Assembly (NCBI RefSeq): GCF_000174355.1
Contig: NZ_ACIS01000010.1
Location: forward strand, 105,977 to 169,976
DNA from: Pseudogulbenkiania ferrooxidans 2002
GTDB lineage: Bacteria; Pseudomonadota; Gammaproteobacteria; Burkholderiales; Chromobacteriaceae
Length of the DNA stretch: 64,000 nt
Direction: 5' to 3'
The position numbers were made by a program, and so were the translations under genes. The notes under the pieces were generated by a model. The model saw only the letters and a program-made list of their open reading frames with translations, ran no database searches and was not told where the DNA came from. Each line of letters starts with the position of its first letter. Positions within the stretch are counted from its first letter, which is position 1. Shown here in pieces: positions 17,142 to 28,070 of the stretch.

Positions 17142-17996
17142 TCAGGAGATCGGCTGCGCCTGCAGGCGGGTGCGCAGGGTATGGCTTTCGCCCGGCGCCA
17201 GGAGGCGCGCGTCGCGGCCGGCGTTGGCGGTCTCGACGCACACGAAGTGGCGGTAACCGTCGTCCGGCAGGTCGGCCAGGCGGACCGACTTGGCGATCCA
17301 CGGGTTCCACACCACGCTGCTGGCGGAGCCCGCGGCGCTGAGGGTGACGGTGCGTCCCCAGGCGGCGTCGTGCAGCGTGAGCGGGCCCTCGGGGTAGACG
17401 ATGGCGTCGATCTCGTGCTCGAAGCGCAGCGGCTCGCTGCCGAAGCGTGACGGCTGTCCCTGCAGCTGGTCGAGGTAGCTGGCGCCGGCGAGGCCGGTGA
17501 GGGTGGCGCCGTCGATGTCGCCCAGCGCCAGGTAGCTGTGCAGCGCGGTGGAGAGCGTGGCCGGCGCGCTGCCGTGGTTGCGGGTGGTCAGCGCCAGCTC
17601 GACGGCGTCGTCGAGGCGCAGCTCGAGGCTGGCCTCCAGCGCGCCGTGGCGCGGGCCGGCCAGCCGCACGCTGAAGCCGTCGGCGTCGCGCGACACCTGC
17701 TGCAACACCCACGGCTGCTGGCGCGCCACGCCGTGCGCCGGCGCGCCGGCGTCGTCGGGATGGGCGCCGAACCACGGCCAGCACAGCGGAATGCCGCCGC
17801 GGATCGCCTTGCCGGGCTGGAACACGGCGGCGGGCGACAGGTACAGCAGCGGCGGCTCGCCGTGGCGGGTGTAGTCGAGCAGCTGGCCGCCCAACAGCGA
17901 GAGCCGGGCGTCGAAGCGGTCGTGGGCGAGGGTGAGCAGGGTGACGCCGGGAGCGAGCTCGCTCAGGCTGGCGCCGTCGGGCAGGGTGAGGGACAT
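17142..17996 (-). CDS. D-hexose-6-phosphate mutarotase (YeaD family)
   Basis: A 284-aa aldose-1-epimerase-like beta-sandwich enzyme that interconverts the anomers of glucose-6-phosphate and related sugar phosphates. Recognisable blocks are GGQLLDYTRHGEPPLLYLSP, AIRGGIPLCWPWFGAH (about 64-79), the catalytic His in APAHGVARQQPW and LHSYLALGDI, and the acidic residue in HFVCVETAN near 250. Length is typical. No carbohydrate operon is attached here; it sits upstream of a mobile-element-like repeat. Confidence 0.9.
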   Translation of the reverse strand: MSLTLPDGASLSELAPGVTLLTLAHDRFDARLSLLGGQLLDYTRHGEPPLLYLSPAAVFQPGKAIRGGIPLCWPWFGAHPDDAGAPAHGVARQQPWVLQQVSRDADGFSVRLAGPRHGALEASLELRLDDAVELALTTRNHGSAPATLSTALHSYLALGDIDGATLTGLAGASYLDQLQGQPSRFGSEPLRFEHEIDAIVYPEGPLTLHDAAWGRTVTLSAAGSASSVVWNPWIAKSVRLADLPDDGYRHFVCVETANAGRDARLLAPGESHTLRTRLQAQPIS

Positions 17997-18090
17997 GGCG
18001 ACTCCGGGGAAAAACGGGCGGGTACGATGGTAGCGTAGCGGCGGCGTAGCCGCAGCGCTACATCGCCCGCCTCTCCCCGGGGTGGGCTTA

Positions 18091-18230
18091 AAACCTGTTT
18101 ACGATCTGCTGCGCTTCGGCGATACGGCGATAAAACCGACTTCGGAATGCTCATTTACTACTTGTAAACTCCGCTTCCTCAGCCGTTTTTGCCTCGTCTC
18201 GCTCTAGCTCGCGAGATCGTAAACAGGTTC
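18091..18230 (+). repeat. MITE-like element, family A, copy 1
   Basis: About 140 bp bounded by a perfect 16-bp inverted repeat (AACCTGTTTACGATCT at 18092-18107 and its complement at 18214-18229). It is flanked by TTA on both sides (18088-18090, 18231-18233) inside a CTTA context, as expected for a 3-bp TNA target duplication. It matches copy 2 at 57792-57931 at the same length with only about nine differences. It has no coding capacity. Confidence 0.85.
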
Positions 18231-18242
18231 TTAGAACCGCTT

Positions 18243-18305
18243 CACGCTCTTTTTGCGGCGGCGGCCGAGCACCACCGGCCCCGCGCGGCGCGCAAAAAGA
18301 GCGTG
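18243..18305. terminator. Long perfect inverted repeat downstream of hisP
   Basis: CACGCTCTTTTTGCG (18243-18257) and its exact complement (18291-18305) enclose a G+C-rich 33-base spacer. It starts ten bases past the hisP stop and has T and A runs inside the stem, so it could end transcription of the hisJQMP operon or protect its 3' end. It lacks the usual T run after the stem. Confidence 0.6.
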
Positions 18306-18314
18306 TACCGCTGC

Positions 18315-19082
<768 letters not shown>

Positions 19083-19106
19083 TTCAATCTCTCCCAATAC
19101 GGCGAA

Positions 19107-19820
19107 TCAATGCGCCTGCGGCTTGAGGAAGGCGAGCCAGCGCTGCTCGCCGCGGCGGAACAGCCAGACCAGCGCGAACACGATCACGGCGTACAGCGCG
19201 CCGGCGATGCCGAAGGCCTCGAACGAGGCGTAGGTGGCGGAGTTGACATCGCGTGCCACCTTGAGGATGTCCGGCACCGTGGCGGTGAACGCCAGCGTGG
19301 TGGAATGCAGCATCAGGATCACCTCGTTGCTGTAGTACGGCAGCGCGCGGCGCAGCGCCGAGGGCAGGATGACGCGGCGGTACAGCGTGAAGCTCGACAT
19401 GCCGTAGGCGCGCGCCGCCTCGATCTCGCCGTACGGCGTGGCGCGGATCGCGCCGGCGAAGATTTCCACGGTGTAGGCGCAGGTGTTGAGCGCGAACGCC
19501 AGCAGCGTGCAGTTGATGCCCTCGCGGAAGAAGGCGTCCAGCAGCGGCTGGGCGCGCACCGACTCGATGCTGTAGATGCCGGTGTAGAACACCAGGAGCT
19601 GGATGTAGAGCGGCGTGCCGCGGAACACGTAGGTGTAGAACCACACCGGGCCGCGGATCAGCGGATTGGGCGACACGCGCGCCACCGCCAGCGGCACCGC
19701 CAGCACGAAGCCGATGCCGATCGACGCCACCAGCAGCCACAGGGTCATGGCGACCCCGGACAGGTGGTAGCCGTCGCTCCACAAATAGGCCTGCCAGTAT
19801 TGCTGCAAAATCTCGTTCAT
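19107..19820 (-). CDS. hisM: Histidine/basic amino-acid ABC transporter permease HisM
   Basis: A 237-aa inner-membrane permease of the HisM type with five or six hydrophobic spans; the family EAA loop appears as GEIEAARAYGMSSFTLYRRV (about 140-159), followed by ILPSALRRALPYYSNEVI. The typical FRGTPLYIQLLVFYTGIY block is present near 66-84. Its ATG overlaps the hisQ stop as ATGA, so translation of the two permeases is coupled and a 1:1 ratio is expected. It pairs with HisQ to form the channel on which HisP acts. Confidence 0.92.
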   Translation of the reverse strand: MNEILQQYWQAYLWSDGYHLSGVAMTLWLLVASIGIGFVLAVPLAVARVSPNPLIRGPVWFYTYVFRGTPLYIQLLVFYTGIYSIESVRAQPLLDAFFREGINCTLLAFALNTCAYTVEIFAGAIRATPYGEIEAARAYGMSSFTLYRRVILPSALRRALPYYSNEVILMLHSTTLAFTATVPDILKVARDVNSATYASFEAFGIAGALYAVIVFALVWLFRRGEQRWLAFLKPQAH

Positions 19821-20506
19821 AGTGCGGCCTTTCTGACGCCGACCGAGTAGCGCCGCTCCAGCCAGAGCAGGGCGCCGTTCGATACCGTGGTGATGGCGAG
19901 GTAGATCAGCCCGCCTACCACGCAGAAATAGAACAGTTGCATCGAGCTCTTGCCGGCGTCCTGGGTCGCCTTGACGATGTCGGACAGGCCGATGATGGAC
20001 ACCAGGGCGGTGGCCTTGATCATCACCTGCCAGTTGTTGCCGATGCCCGGCAGCGCGAAGCGCATCATCTGCGGGAACAGCACGCGGCGGAACACCTGCC
20101 ACGGCTTCATGCCGTAGGCCACCGCCGCCTCGAGCTGGCCGCGCGGCACGGCCTGGAAGGCGCCGCGGAAGGTTTCGGTGAAATAGGCGCCGTAGATGAA
20201 GCCCAGCGTCACCACCCCGGCGAGGAAGGGGTCGATGTCGATCTGCTCGACACCGGCCCACTCGGTGGCCTGGTTGAGCAGCATCTGCAGGCTGTAGAAC
20301 AGCAGCAGCATGATCACCAGGTCGGGCACGCTGCGGATCAGCGTGGTGTAGCCGGTGGCAAGGCCGCGCAACAGGCGGCTGCCGGACAACTTGGAACTGG
20401 CGCCGACGAGTCCGATCAGCACCGACGCCAGCATCGACAACAGCGCCAGTTTGATCGTCATCCAGGTGCCGCTCGCAATCAGCGGGCCAAAGCCTTGCAG
20501 CAGCAT
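19817..20506 (-). CDS. hisQ: Histidine/basic amino-acid ABC transporter permease HisQ
   Basis: A 229-aa inner-membrane permease. It opens with LLQGFGPLIASGTWMTIKLA, has the LIRSVPDLVIMLLLFYSLQ block (about 60-78) and the EAA loop QLEAAVAYGMKPWQVFRRVL (about 133-152). It follows hisJ after a 172-base gap that holds a strong hairpin, an arrangement also known in enteric hisJ-hisQ. It overlaps hisM. Confidence 0.92.
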   Translation of the reverse strand: MLLQGFGPLIASGTWMTIKLALLSMLASVLIGLVGASSKLSGSRLLRGLATGYTTLIRSVPDLVIMLLLFYSLQMLLNQATEWAGVEQIDIDPFLAGVVTLGFIYGAYFTETFRGAFQAVPRGQLEAAVAYGMKPWQVFRRVLFPQMMRFALPGIGNNWQVMIKATALVSIIGLSDIVKATQDAGKSSMQLFYFCVVGGLIYLAITTVSNGALLWLERRYSVGVRKAAL

Positions 20507-20586
20507 GGCTTACTCCTTTACATGGTTAGCGATGGCGCGGTGGCCGCCGCCCATCCGCCATGGTGGTCATCACGCCGCAATGGCTC

Positions 20587-20625
20587 GACCCCGGTCAGGG
20601 GCGCGATGGCGCCCCTGACCGGGTC
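20587..20625. repeat. Strong hairpin between hisJ and hisQ
   Basis: GACCCGGTCAGGGGCGC pairs with GCGCCCCTGACCGGGGTC around a four-base loop (CATC, minus-strand sense), with a single C bulge. It lies in the hisJ-hisQ gap and has no T run. In enteric bacteria a REP sequence sits at the same place and stabilises hisJ mRNA, so the binding protein is made in excess; a similar role here is inference. Confidence 0.8.
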
Positions 20626-20678
20626 GATCGGCCCCGCCCGTGTGGGGCGGCGCCGCACTCGCAGCCGCGTGGAACCGC

Positions 20679-21449
20679 TCAGTGATAGATGTCGAAGGTG
20701 AAGTACTTCTTGGCCAGGCGCTGGTAGGTGCCGTCCTGGTGGATCGCGGCGAGTGCCTGGTTGATCTGCTGGCGCAGGTCGGCGTCGTCCTTGCGCAGGC
20801 CGATCGCGGTGCCGGTGCCGAGGATCTTGGCGTCGTTCACTTCCGGTCCGGCGAAGGCGAAGCCGTTGCCGCGTGCGGTTCTCAGGAAGCCGACGTCGGC
20901 CTGCACCGCGTCCTGCAGCGAGGCGTCGAGGCGGCCCGACACCAGGTCGGACAGCACCAGGTCCTGGTTCTGGTACGGCACCACGTTCACGCCCTTGGGC
21001 TCCCAGTGCGCCTTGGCGTAGGCTTCCTGGGTCGAGCCCTGCTCGACGCCGATGCGCTTGCCGCGCAGCGATTCCGGGGTCGGCTGCAGCGGCGCGCCCT
21101 TCTTGGCGATCATGCGCACCGGCGAGTTGTACATCTTGTCGGAGAAGGCGATCTGCTCGGCGCGCTTCTCGGTGACCGACAGCGCCGACAGGATGCCGTC
21201 GAACTTCTTGGCCTTGAGCGCCGGGATCATGCCGTCGAAGTCGTTCTCGACCCACACGCATTTGGCTTTCAGTTTCTCGCAGATGGCATTGCCCAGGTCG
21301 ATGTCGAAGCCGGTCAGCTTGCCGTCGGCGGCTTTCGATTCGAACGGGGCGTAACTGGCATCGACGCCGAAGCGAATGACCTTCCAGTCCTTGGCGAACA
21401 CGCCGCTGGAGGCCAGGGCGAGGCAAACGGTGAGGGCGAGTTTCTTCAT
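20679..21449 (-). CDS. hisJ: Periplasmic histidine/lysine/arginine-type binding protein HisJ
   Basis: A 256-aa solute-binding protein of the amino-acid-binding family 3. It has a signal peptide (MKKLALTVCLALASSGVFA, about 1-19) and the family blocks FGVDASYAPFESKAADGKLT and GFDIDLGNAICEKLKAKCVW (about 27-66), FDGMIPALKAKKFDGILSAL and the C-terminal AIHQDGTYQRLAKKYFTFD. It captures a basic amino acid in the periplasm for HisQMP. A HutC-type palindrome about 127 bases upstream and the neighbouring hut genes make histidine the most likely ligand; lysine, arginine or ornithine remain possible. Confidence 0.9.
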   Translation of the reverse strand: MKKLALTVCLALASSGVFAKDWKVIRFGVDASYAPFESKAADGKLTGFDIDLGNAICEKLKAKCVWVENDFDGMIPALKAKKFDGILSALSVTEKRAEQIAFSDKMYNSPVRMIAKKGAPLQPTPESLRGKRIGVEQGSTQEAYAKAHWEPKGVNVVPYQNQDLVLSDLVSGRLDASLQDAVQADVGFLRTARGNGFAFAGPEVNDAKILGTGTAIGLRKDDADLRQQINQALAAIHQDGTYQRLAKKYFTFDIYH

Positions 21450-21574
21450 GGGCTATGTCTCCGTAGACAGCTGAGTGCAATGGGCCGAGGCGGGCGGCCA
21501 GGGCCGGGATAAGGCCATCCGGCGCGTGCCGCGCGGCTGGCCATCATGCCGCCACTCTTGCGTTGGATCGGCTA

Positions 21575-21589
21575 AATGTATAGACAAAT
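21575..21589. promoter_or_regulatory. HutC-type operator before hisJ
   Basis: The palindromic core TGTATAGACA (21577-21586) with A/T-rich flanks resembles the GntR-family HutC operator (TTGTATATACAA type). Its position would make histidine uptake respond to urocanate together with hut. Confidence 0.7.
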
Positions 21590-21881
21590 CTAAGAGCGAA
21601 GCCGGCACGGCGCAATCGCTTTTTTGCAGAGACCCTGCTCAGCGTCAGGAGAAAAAGTGGGGGGAACGCCGCCGCTGCAGGCCGCACCTTGGCCGAAAAA
21701 TTCAGACGGCATGGCGTTGGTATGTGTTGTTTATCCTTCTGTATCAAATGTTTGACGGCGTTTTGGCCATGGTGTGGCGAGGGCGGGCTCGCCGTGCCTG
21801 CCGCGGCGGCGAAAATCGCGCATCCCTTTGTGGCTTATCTACGACAGCGCGGCCCGGCGCGGCCACCGCGCCGGGTGAAAT

Positions 21882-21895
21882 ATTGTATAGACATA
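21882..21895. promoter_or_regulatory. HutC-type operator in the hisJ-hutI divergent region
   Basis: A second TGTATAGACA core (21884-21893). The divergent 588-base region 21450-22037 carries three such sites and no gene I can support. Confidence 0.7.
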
Positions 21896-22007
21896 ATCAG
21901 ATTCGACCCGGGCGGCGCCGCGGGGCGGGACAACGTGGCCCGGAATCCGGTCGCAGAGGGTGACGGCCACCTTCGCGGGGCTTGACTTGGAGCGCGGCTG
22001 TGATTGA

Positions 22008-22019
22008 ATGTATATACAA
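22008..22019. promoter_or_regulatory. HutC-type operator overlapping the hutI leader
   Basis: TGTATATACA (22009-22018) is a perfect palindrome and ends 20 bases before the hutI ATG. A repressor bound here would block transcription of hutI. The in-frame ATG at 22008 lies inside this operator and is not the start. Confidence 0.75.
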
Positions 22020-22037
22020 CTATCGGAGCCTTTCGCC

Positions 22038-23276
22038 ATGACCCGTCCCCCTCTGCACGGTGACAGCCTGTGGATCAACGTCCGCCTGGCCACCCTCGAC
22101 CCGCGCCACCCCGCGCCCTACGGCGCGCTGGACGCGCACGCCCTGCTGGTGCGCGACGGCCGCATCGCCGCCATCGTGCCGCAGGCCGGGATCGATCTGG
22201 CCGCCTTCGCCGGCGAGGTGATCGACGGCGCGGGGCGCTGGCTCACGCCGGGGCTGATCGACTGCCACACTCATCTCGTCTATGGTGGCAACCGCGCCGC
22301 CGAGTGGGAAAAGCGTCTCACCGGCGTGCCCTACCAGCAGATCGCCGCCGAGGGCGGCGGCATCGTCTCCACGGTGCGCGCCACGCGCGCGCTGGACGAG
22401 GAGGCGCTGGCCGCACTGAGCCTGCCGCGCCTGAAGGCGCTGATGCAGGAGGGGGTGACCACGGTCGAGATCAAGTCGGGTTACGGCCTGACGCTGGCGG
22501 ACGAGCTGAAGCAGCTCGGCGCGGCGCGCCGGCTGGCGGCGGTGCTGCCGGTGGAGGTGGCGCCGACCCTGCTGGCGGCGCACGCCGTGCCGCCGGAGTT
22601 CGCCGGCGACGCCGACGGCTACATCGAGCACGTGGTGAACGTCATCCTGCCGGCCGCGGCGCAACAAGGGTTGGCCGAAGCGGTGGACGTGTTCTGCGAG
22701 GGGGTGGGCTTCAGCCCGGCGCAGGCGCGGCGCGTGTTCGACGCCGCGCGGCAGCACGGCCTCCAGGTGAAGGGCCACGTCGAGCAGCTCTCCAATCTGC
22801 ACGGCGCGGCGCTGGTGGCGGAATACCACGGGCTGTCCGCCGACCACATCGAATACCTCGACGACGCCGGGGTGGACGCGCTCAAGGCCGCCGGCACCGT
22901 GGCGGTGCTGCTGCCAGGCGCCTATTACTTCCTGCGCGAGACGCAGCAACCGCCGGTGGCCAAGCTGCGCGCCGCCGGCGTGCCGATGGCGGTGTCCACC
23001 GACCTCAACCCCGGCACCAGCCCGTTCGCCTCGCTGCGGCTGGCGCTGAACCAGGCCTGCGTGCTGTTCGGCCTGACCCCGGAAGAGGCGCTCGCCGGCG
23101 CCACCCGCCACGCCGCGCAGGCGCTGGGGCGCGGCGCGACGCACGGCAGGTTGGCCGAAGGCTGCGTCGCCGACCTGTTGCTGTGGGACATCGAACACCC
23201 GGCCGAGATCGTCTACGGCCTCGGCACCAATCCGTTGCAACTGCGCGTGTTCCGCGGCGTGATCCAGCACGAATAG
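22038..23276 (+). CDS. hutI: Imidazolonepropionase HutI
   Basis: A 412-aa amidohydrolase that opens imidazolone-5-propionate to N-formimino-L-glutamate, the third step of histidine breakdown. The metal-binding HTH motif sits in LTPGLIDCHTHLVYGGNRAA (about 71-90); further blocks are the zinc ligands in LLAAHAVPPEFAG and VKGHVEQLSNLHGA, and STDLNPGTSP (about 317-326). The ATG at 22038 has GGAG nine bases upstream. It is transcribed in the same direction as hutUH but separated by 530 bases with its own operators, so it may be an independent unit. Two copies of the uptake-like word lie inside the gene. Confidence 0.95.
   Translation: MTRPPLHGDSLWINVRLATLDPRHPAPYGALDAHALLVRDGRIAAIVPQAGIDLAAFAGEVIDGAGRWLTPGLIDCHTHLVYGGNRAAEWEKRLTGVPYQQIAAEGGGIVSTVRATRALDEEALAALSLPRLKALMQEGVTTVEIKSGYGLTLADELKQLGAARRLAAVLPVEVAPTLLAAHAVPPEFAGDADGYIEHVVNVILPAAAQQGLAEAVDVFCEGVGFSPAQARRVFDAARQHGLQVKGHVEQLSNLHGAALVAEYHGLSADHIEYLDDAGVDALKAAGTVAVLLPGAYYFLRETQQPPVAKLRAAGVPMAVSTDLNPGTSPFASLRLALNQACVLFGLTPEEALAGATRHAAQALGRGATHGRLAEGCVADLLLWDIEHPAEIVYGLGTNPLQLRVFRGVIQHE
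22670..22680 (+). repeat. Uptake-like word, first copy in hutI
   Basis: GGGTTGGCCGAAGC, coding for L-A-E-A. Confidence 0.85.
23150..23160 (+). repeat. Uptake-like word, second copy in hutI
   Basis: CAGGTTGGCCGAAGG, coding for L-A-E-G. Confidence 0.85.
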
Positions 23277-23647
23277 GGCCCAAGCGGCGGGTCATCGCCC
23301 GCCTCCGGCCGCCTCAGGGCGGGTATTTCGTTGGTTCGTGGCGGCCGACGGGATGCCCGCCCTGAGCGTTTTCTGCCGGCCTTCCGGTGAGACCGGCACG
23401 GCGCGTCGCTCCGCACCAGGGTGGCGCAGCTACGCCAAACCCGCCGCATGGTGCGGGGCGCACGACGCCCGTTCTGCGCTTGCGAGGCGGCGCGGCGGCA
23501 CGCTGCGCGCGCCTGCGGCGTCTCTCGATTCCCTTTCCGGATTCTCCGCGCCCCGTCGTAACCCGCGGCCCGCCTGGCTTGGCGGCGGATGGCGCCGGGG
23601 GCTGTCGGCTTCCGGCAACATTTTTCGCCTAAATCGCGATTTTCCAC
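23277..23647. other. Gene-free stretch between hutI and the hutU operators
   Basis: About 370 bases, mostly G+C-rich with many short inverted repeats, for example GCACCAGGGTGGCG. No reading frame here has recognisable protein features, and I see no clear terminator for hutI. The two operators and the hutU promoter lie beyond it. Confidence 0.5.
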
Positions 23648-23659
23648 TTGTATAGACAA
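23648..23659. promoter_or_regulatory. HutC-type operator 1 before hutU
   Basis: TTGTATAGACAA, the most symmetrical of the five sites, lies about 150 bases ahead of hutU. Confidence 0.8.
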
Positions 23660-23684
23660 TATGATCTCGCTACACTGAGCTCAC

Positions 23685-23696
23685 TTGTATAGACAT
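23685..23696. promoter_or_regulatory. HutC-type operator 2 before hutU
   Basis: A second TTGTATAGACA site lies 37 bases (centre to centre) after operator 1. Two dimers of a GntR-family repressor could bind on nearly the same face of the DNA and bracket the promoter. Confidence 0.8.
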
Positions 23697-23806
23697 TTGC
23701 CGATCGCAGAGCAAACCGGGCGCTGACAGAGCGCCCCCGCTGCGATGGACAGCGACCCGTTTCATACCGCGCCTGCCGGAGCAGGCCATTAGGAGGAGTC
23801 CCCACC

Positions 23807-25477
<1,671 letters not shown>

Positions 25478-25482
25478 ACCGC

Positions 25483-25574
25483 TATCGTAGGATGGGTGAA
25501 GGGCTGACCCCTCACCCATCACAATGATTGCCCCGTATCGATGGGTTGTGCCGCGCGCCACCCATCCTGCGAAT
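25483..25574. repeat. Inverted repeat between hutU and hutH
   Basis: Arms TATCGTAGGATGGGTG and CACCCATCCTGCGAAT bound about 92 bases, with further ACCCATC and GATGGGT words inside. Elements with YAGGATGGGT ends recur between genes in many proteobacteria. It could fold in the mRNA and set the hutU:hutH ratio. Confidence 0.65.
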
Positions 25575-25627
25575 GCACGCTGCGGCCGATACGGACCGCC
25601 ACGGCAGACAAGACACAAGGAATACCC

Positions 25628-27163
25628 ATGACCACCATCACCATCACCCCGGGCAAGCTGACGCTGGCCCAACTGCGCCTGATCGCCCGTGACGCTTCCG
25701 TGCAGCTGGCGCTGGACCCGGCCGCTCACGCCGCCATCGACGCCTCCGCCGCCACCGTGGCGCGCGTGCTGGCCGAGAACCGCACCGTGTACGGCATCAA
25801 CACCGGCTTCGGCTTGCTGGCCAACACCAAGATCGCCCCGGAAGAACTGGAACTGCTGCAGCGCTCCATCGTGCTGTCGCACGCCGCCGGCATCGGCGAG
25901 CCGATGAAGGACAGCACCGTGCGCCTGGTCATGGCGCTCAAGATCAACTCGCTGGCGCGCGGCTTCTCCGGCATCCGCCGCCTGGTGCTGGAGGCGATGA
26001 TCACCCTGTTCAACAAGGGCATCTACCCGGTGATCCCGCAAAAGGGTTCCGTCGGCGCCTCCGGCGACCTGGCCCCGCTGTCGCACATGAGCGCCGTGCT
26101 GATCGGTGAAGGCGAAGCCTTCGTGAACGGCCAGCGCGTGCACGGCCGCGAAGCGATGCACGCCGCCGGCCTGGACCCGATCACCCTGGCCCCGAAAGAA
26201 GGCCTGGCGCTGCTGAACGGCACCCAGGCATCCACCGCCTTCGCGCTGGAAGGCCTGTTCGCCGCCGAAGACCTGTACGTCGCCGCCGCCGTGGCCGGTG
26301 CCATGTCGGTGGAAGCCGCGCAGGGCAGCCGCCGTCCGTTCGACGACCGCATCCACCAGGTGCGCGGCCACAAGGGCCAGATCGACGCCGCCCGCCAATA
26401 CCGTGCGCTGCTGGGTGATGCCAGCGATATCTCCCACTCGCACGAGAACTGCGGCAAGGTGCAGGACCCGTACTCCCTGCGCTGCCAGCCGCAGGTGATG
26501 GGCGCCTGCCTGACCCAGATCCGCCAGTCGTCCGAAGTGCTGCTGACCGAAGCCAACGCCGTCTCCGACAACCCGCTGGTATTCGCCGACGACAACGACA
26601 TCATCTCCGGCGGCAACTTCCACGCCGAGCCGGTGGCCTTCGCCGCCGACAACCTGGCGCTGGCCATCGCCGAGATCGGCTCGCTGTCCGAACGCCGCAT
26701 GGCGCTGTTGATCGACAGCAACCTGTCCAAGCTGCCGCCGTTCCTGGTCAACAACGGCGGGGTGAACTCCGGCTTCATGATCGCCCAGGTGACCTCGGCC
26801 GCGCTGGCTTCCGAGAACAAGTCGCTGGCGCACCCGGCCTCGGTCGACAGCCTGCCGACTTCGGCCAACCAGGAAGACCACGTGTCCATGGCTACCTTCG
26901 CCGGCCGTCGCCTGCGCGACATGGCCGACAACACCGCCGGCATCCTCGCGGTGGAACTGTTGGCTGCCTGCCAGGGCGTGGATTTCCGCGCACCGAACAA
27001 GGCGGCAGAGCAACTGGAGTCCGCCAAGGCGCTGCTGCGTGCCGAAGTGCCGTTCTACGACAAGGACCGCTACTTCGCGCCGGACATCCAGAAAGCCGCC
27101 GCGCTGATCCAGCGTGCCGACTACAACCGCTTCGCCATCGACGGCCTGTTGCCGTCGCTGTAA
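25628..27163 (+). CDS. hutH: Histidine ammonia-lyase HutH
   Basis: A 511-aa enzyme that deaminates histidine to urocanate, the first step of the hut pathway. The Ala144-Ser145-Gly146 triad in [16 protein letters not shown] forms the MIO cofactor. Other hallmarks are [16 protein letters not shown] (about 54-69), [14 protein letters not shown] and SADNP-type VSDNPLVF, and ending DGLLPSL is normal. The ATG at 25628 gives the family start; an upstream extension to 25541 lies in the inverted repeat. The terminator at 27208 closes the operon. HutC, HutG or HutF genes are not in the window, so the end of the pathway lies elsewhere. Confidence 0.97.
   Translation: MTTITITPGKLTLAQLRLIARDASVQLALDPAAHAAIDASAATVARVLAENRTVYGINTGFGLLANTKIAPEELELLQRSIVLSHAAGIGEPMKDSTVRLVMALKINSLARGFSGIRRLVLEAMITLFNKGIYPVIPQKGSVGASGDLAPLSHMSAVLIGEGEAFVNGQRVHGREAMHAAGLDPITLAPKEGLALLNGTQASTAFALEGLFAAEDLYVAAAVAGAMSVEAAQGSRRPFDDRIHQVRGHKGQIDAARQYRALLGDASDISHSHENCGKVQDPYSLRCQPQVMGACLTQIRQSSEVLLTEANAVSDNPLVFADDNDIISGGNFHAEPVAFAADNLALAIAEIGSLSERRMALLIDSNLSKLPPFLVNNGGVNSGFMIAQVTSAALASENKSLAHPASVDSLPTSANQEDHVSMATFAGRRLRDMADNTAGILAVELLAACQGVDFRAPNKAAEQLESAKALLRAEVPFYDKDRYFAPDIQKAAALIQRADYNRFAIDGLLPSL
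26859..26869 (-). repeat. Uptake-like word, in hutH
   Basis: ACTTCGGCCAACC, within the codons for T-S-A-N. Confidence 0.8.
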
Positions 27164-27207
27164 GCCGTCTTTGATCTCATTCCTGTCTGGACCGTCTGGT
27201 TCGTTAC

Positions 27208-27233
27208 ATGGCCCCGCAAGGGGCCATTTTTTT
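27208..27233 (+). terminator. Terminator of hutUH
   Basis: ATGGCCCC, a GCAA tetraloop and GGGGCCAT followed by T7, 45 bases past the hutH stop. Confidence 0.93.
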
Positions 27234-28070
27234 GTTGGGGTGCTGATTCAGGCACCAAGCACGTCCGGGCTACTATCAAGGAGGGTATAAAAGCAGAAGG
27301 AATAATAAACGTTGCACAAGCCAATATCCCTTCAAAACCGTTCCGCCGCGCGTACCTGATTTGCCGTAAGCAGCGACCGGTTCCTGATAGAATTGAAGGC
27401 CTATCGTTCCTGCGCTTGCTAAAGACGTTTTTTTCCGACGAGTTGGAATTAAAAACATCGATTCTTCGAGAATACGGAAAACCGCACGGCCAAGATCTAT
27501 CCGGATTATTTGGGTCGTCGAATCAATCCGCACCAGCAAGCCTCGTTCTGGCTGCAGGGTGAGCAGCGTGCAATTTCCATCAGAAGTTTCAGCGATGGCG
27601 CATGGCTTGGATGAGTCACGGGGTGGTTCTCAGCCGCCCGGCCGCGCGATATGTCGGCAATGCAGGCCCACTGCTCCTCATTGAGTCAGTGACGGCGTAT
27701 GTTGTGCACCACAAAAAGGTTAAATCAGGATACAAATCCGCTACCACGCACACACCCTAATGAATCGTTGGCAGGTCAAACCCGATCTTTTGAGACCTGT
27801 ACGGGATTACCTGGGCCGCCCTCAATCCATCGAGAAAATACACGGAGGGGACGCAATTGAAGAAACCCTATTCCGCCATTTTGCCTTTCCTCCAAACCTG
27901 ATTTGGCCAATCATCACCATCGTTGCAGTGCGATGAGGGGAAAATGCAAGATGTTTTCATAACCGACCACGGCGCTTGCCGGGTTGGCGAAGGCTATCTT
28001 AAAATTATTTTTGATTTTTGCTTCCCGAATCCCTTTTCTAAAAGCCTTCCAGACCCCACCAAACCACCGA
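27234..28070. other. Gene-poor, lower-G+C stretch with decayed gene remnants
   Basis: About 840 bases whose base composition is clearly more A+T-rich than the neighbours. The plus strand holds a 50-odd-codon open fragment (27453-27614; residues such as KIYPDYLGRRINPHQQASFW) that I cannot identify, and the minus strand a transposase-like remnant (27612-27701). Frames are short and interrupted. This looks like a degraded insertion; I see no intact gene. Confidence 0.5.
27612..27701 (-). pseudogene. Possible IS5-family transposase N-terminal remnant
   Basis: Minus-strand translation reads IRRH, a stop codon, then LNEEQWACIADISRGRAA, which resembles the start of IS5-family transposases (M-R-H-x-L-T-D-E-Q-W pattern). 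The start codon is ATA and there is an internal TGA, so it is dead. The match is by eye only. Confidence 0.3.

Noticed and set aside
27276..27539. 87-codon minus-strand frame after hutH
   Set aside because: No homology-like motif or ribosome site, and it lies in the decayed stretch.
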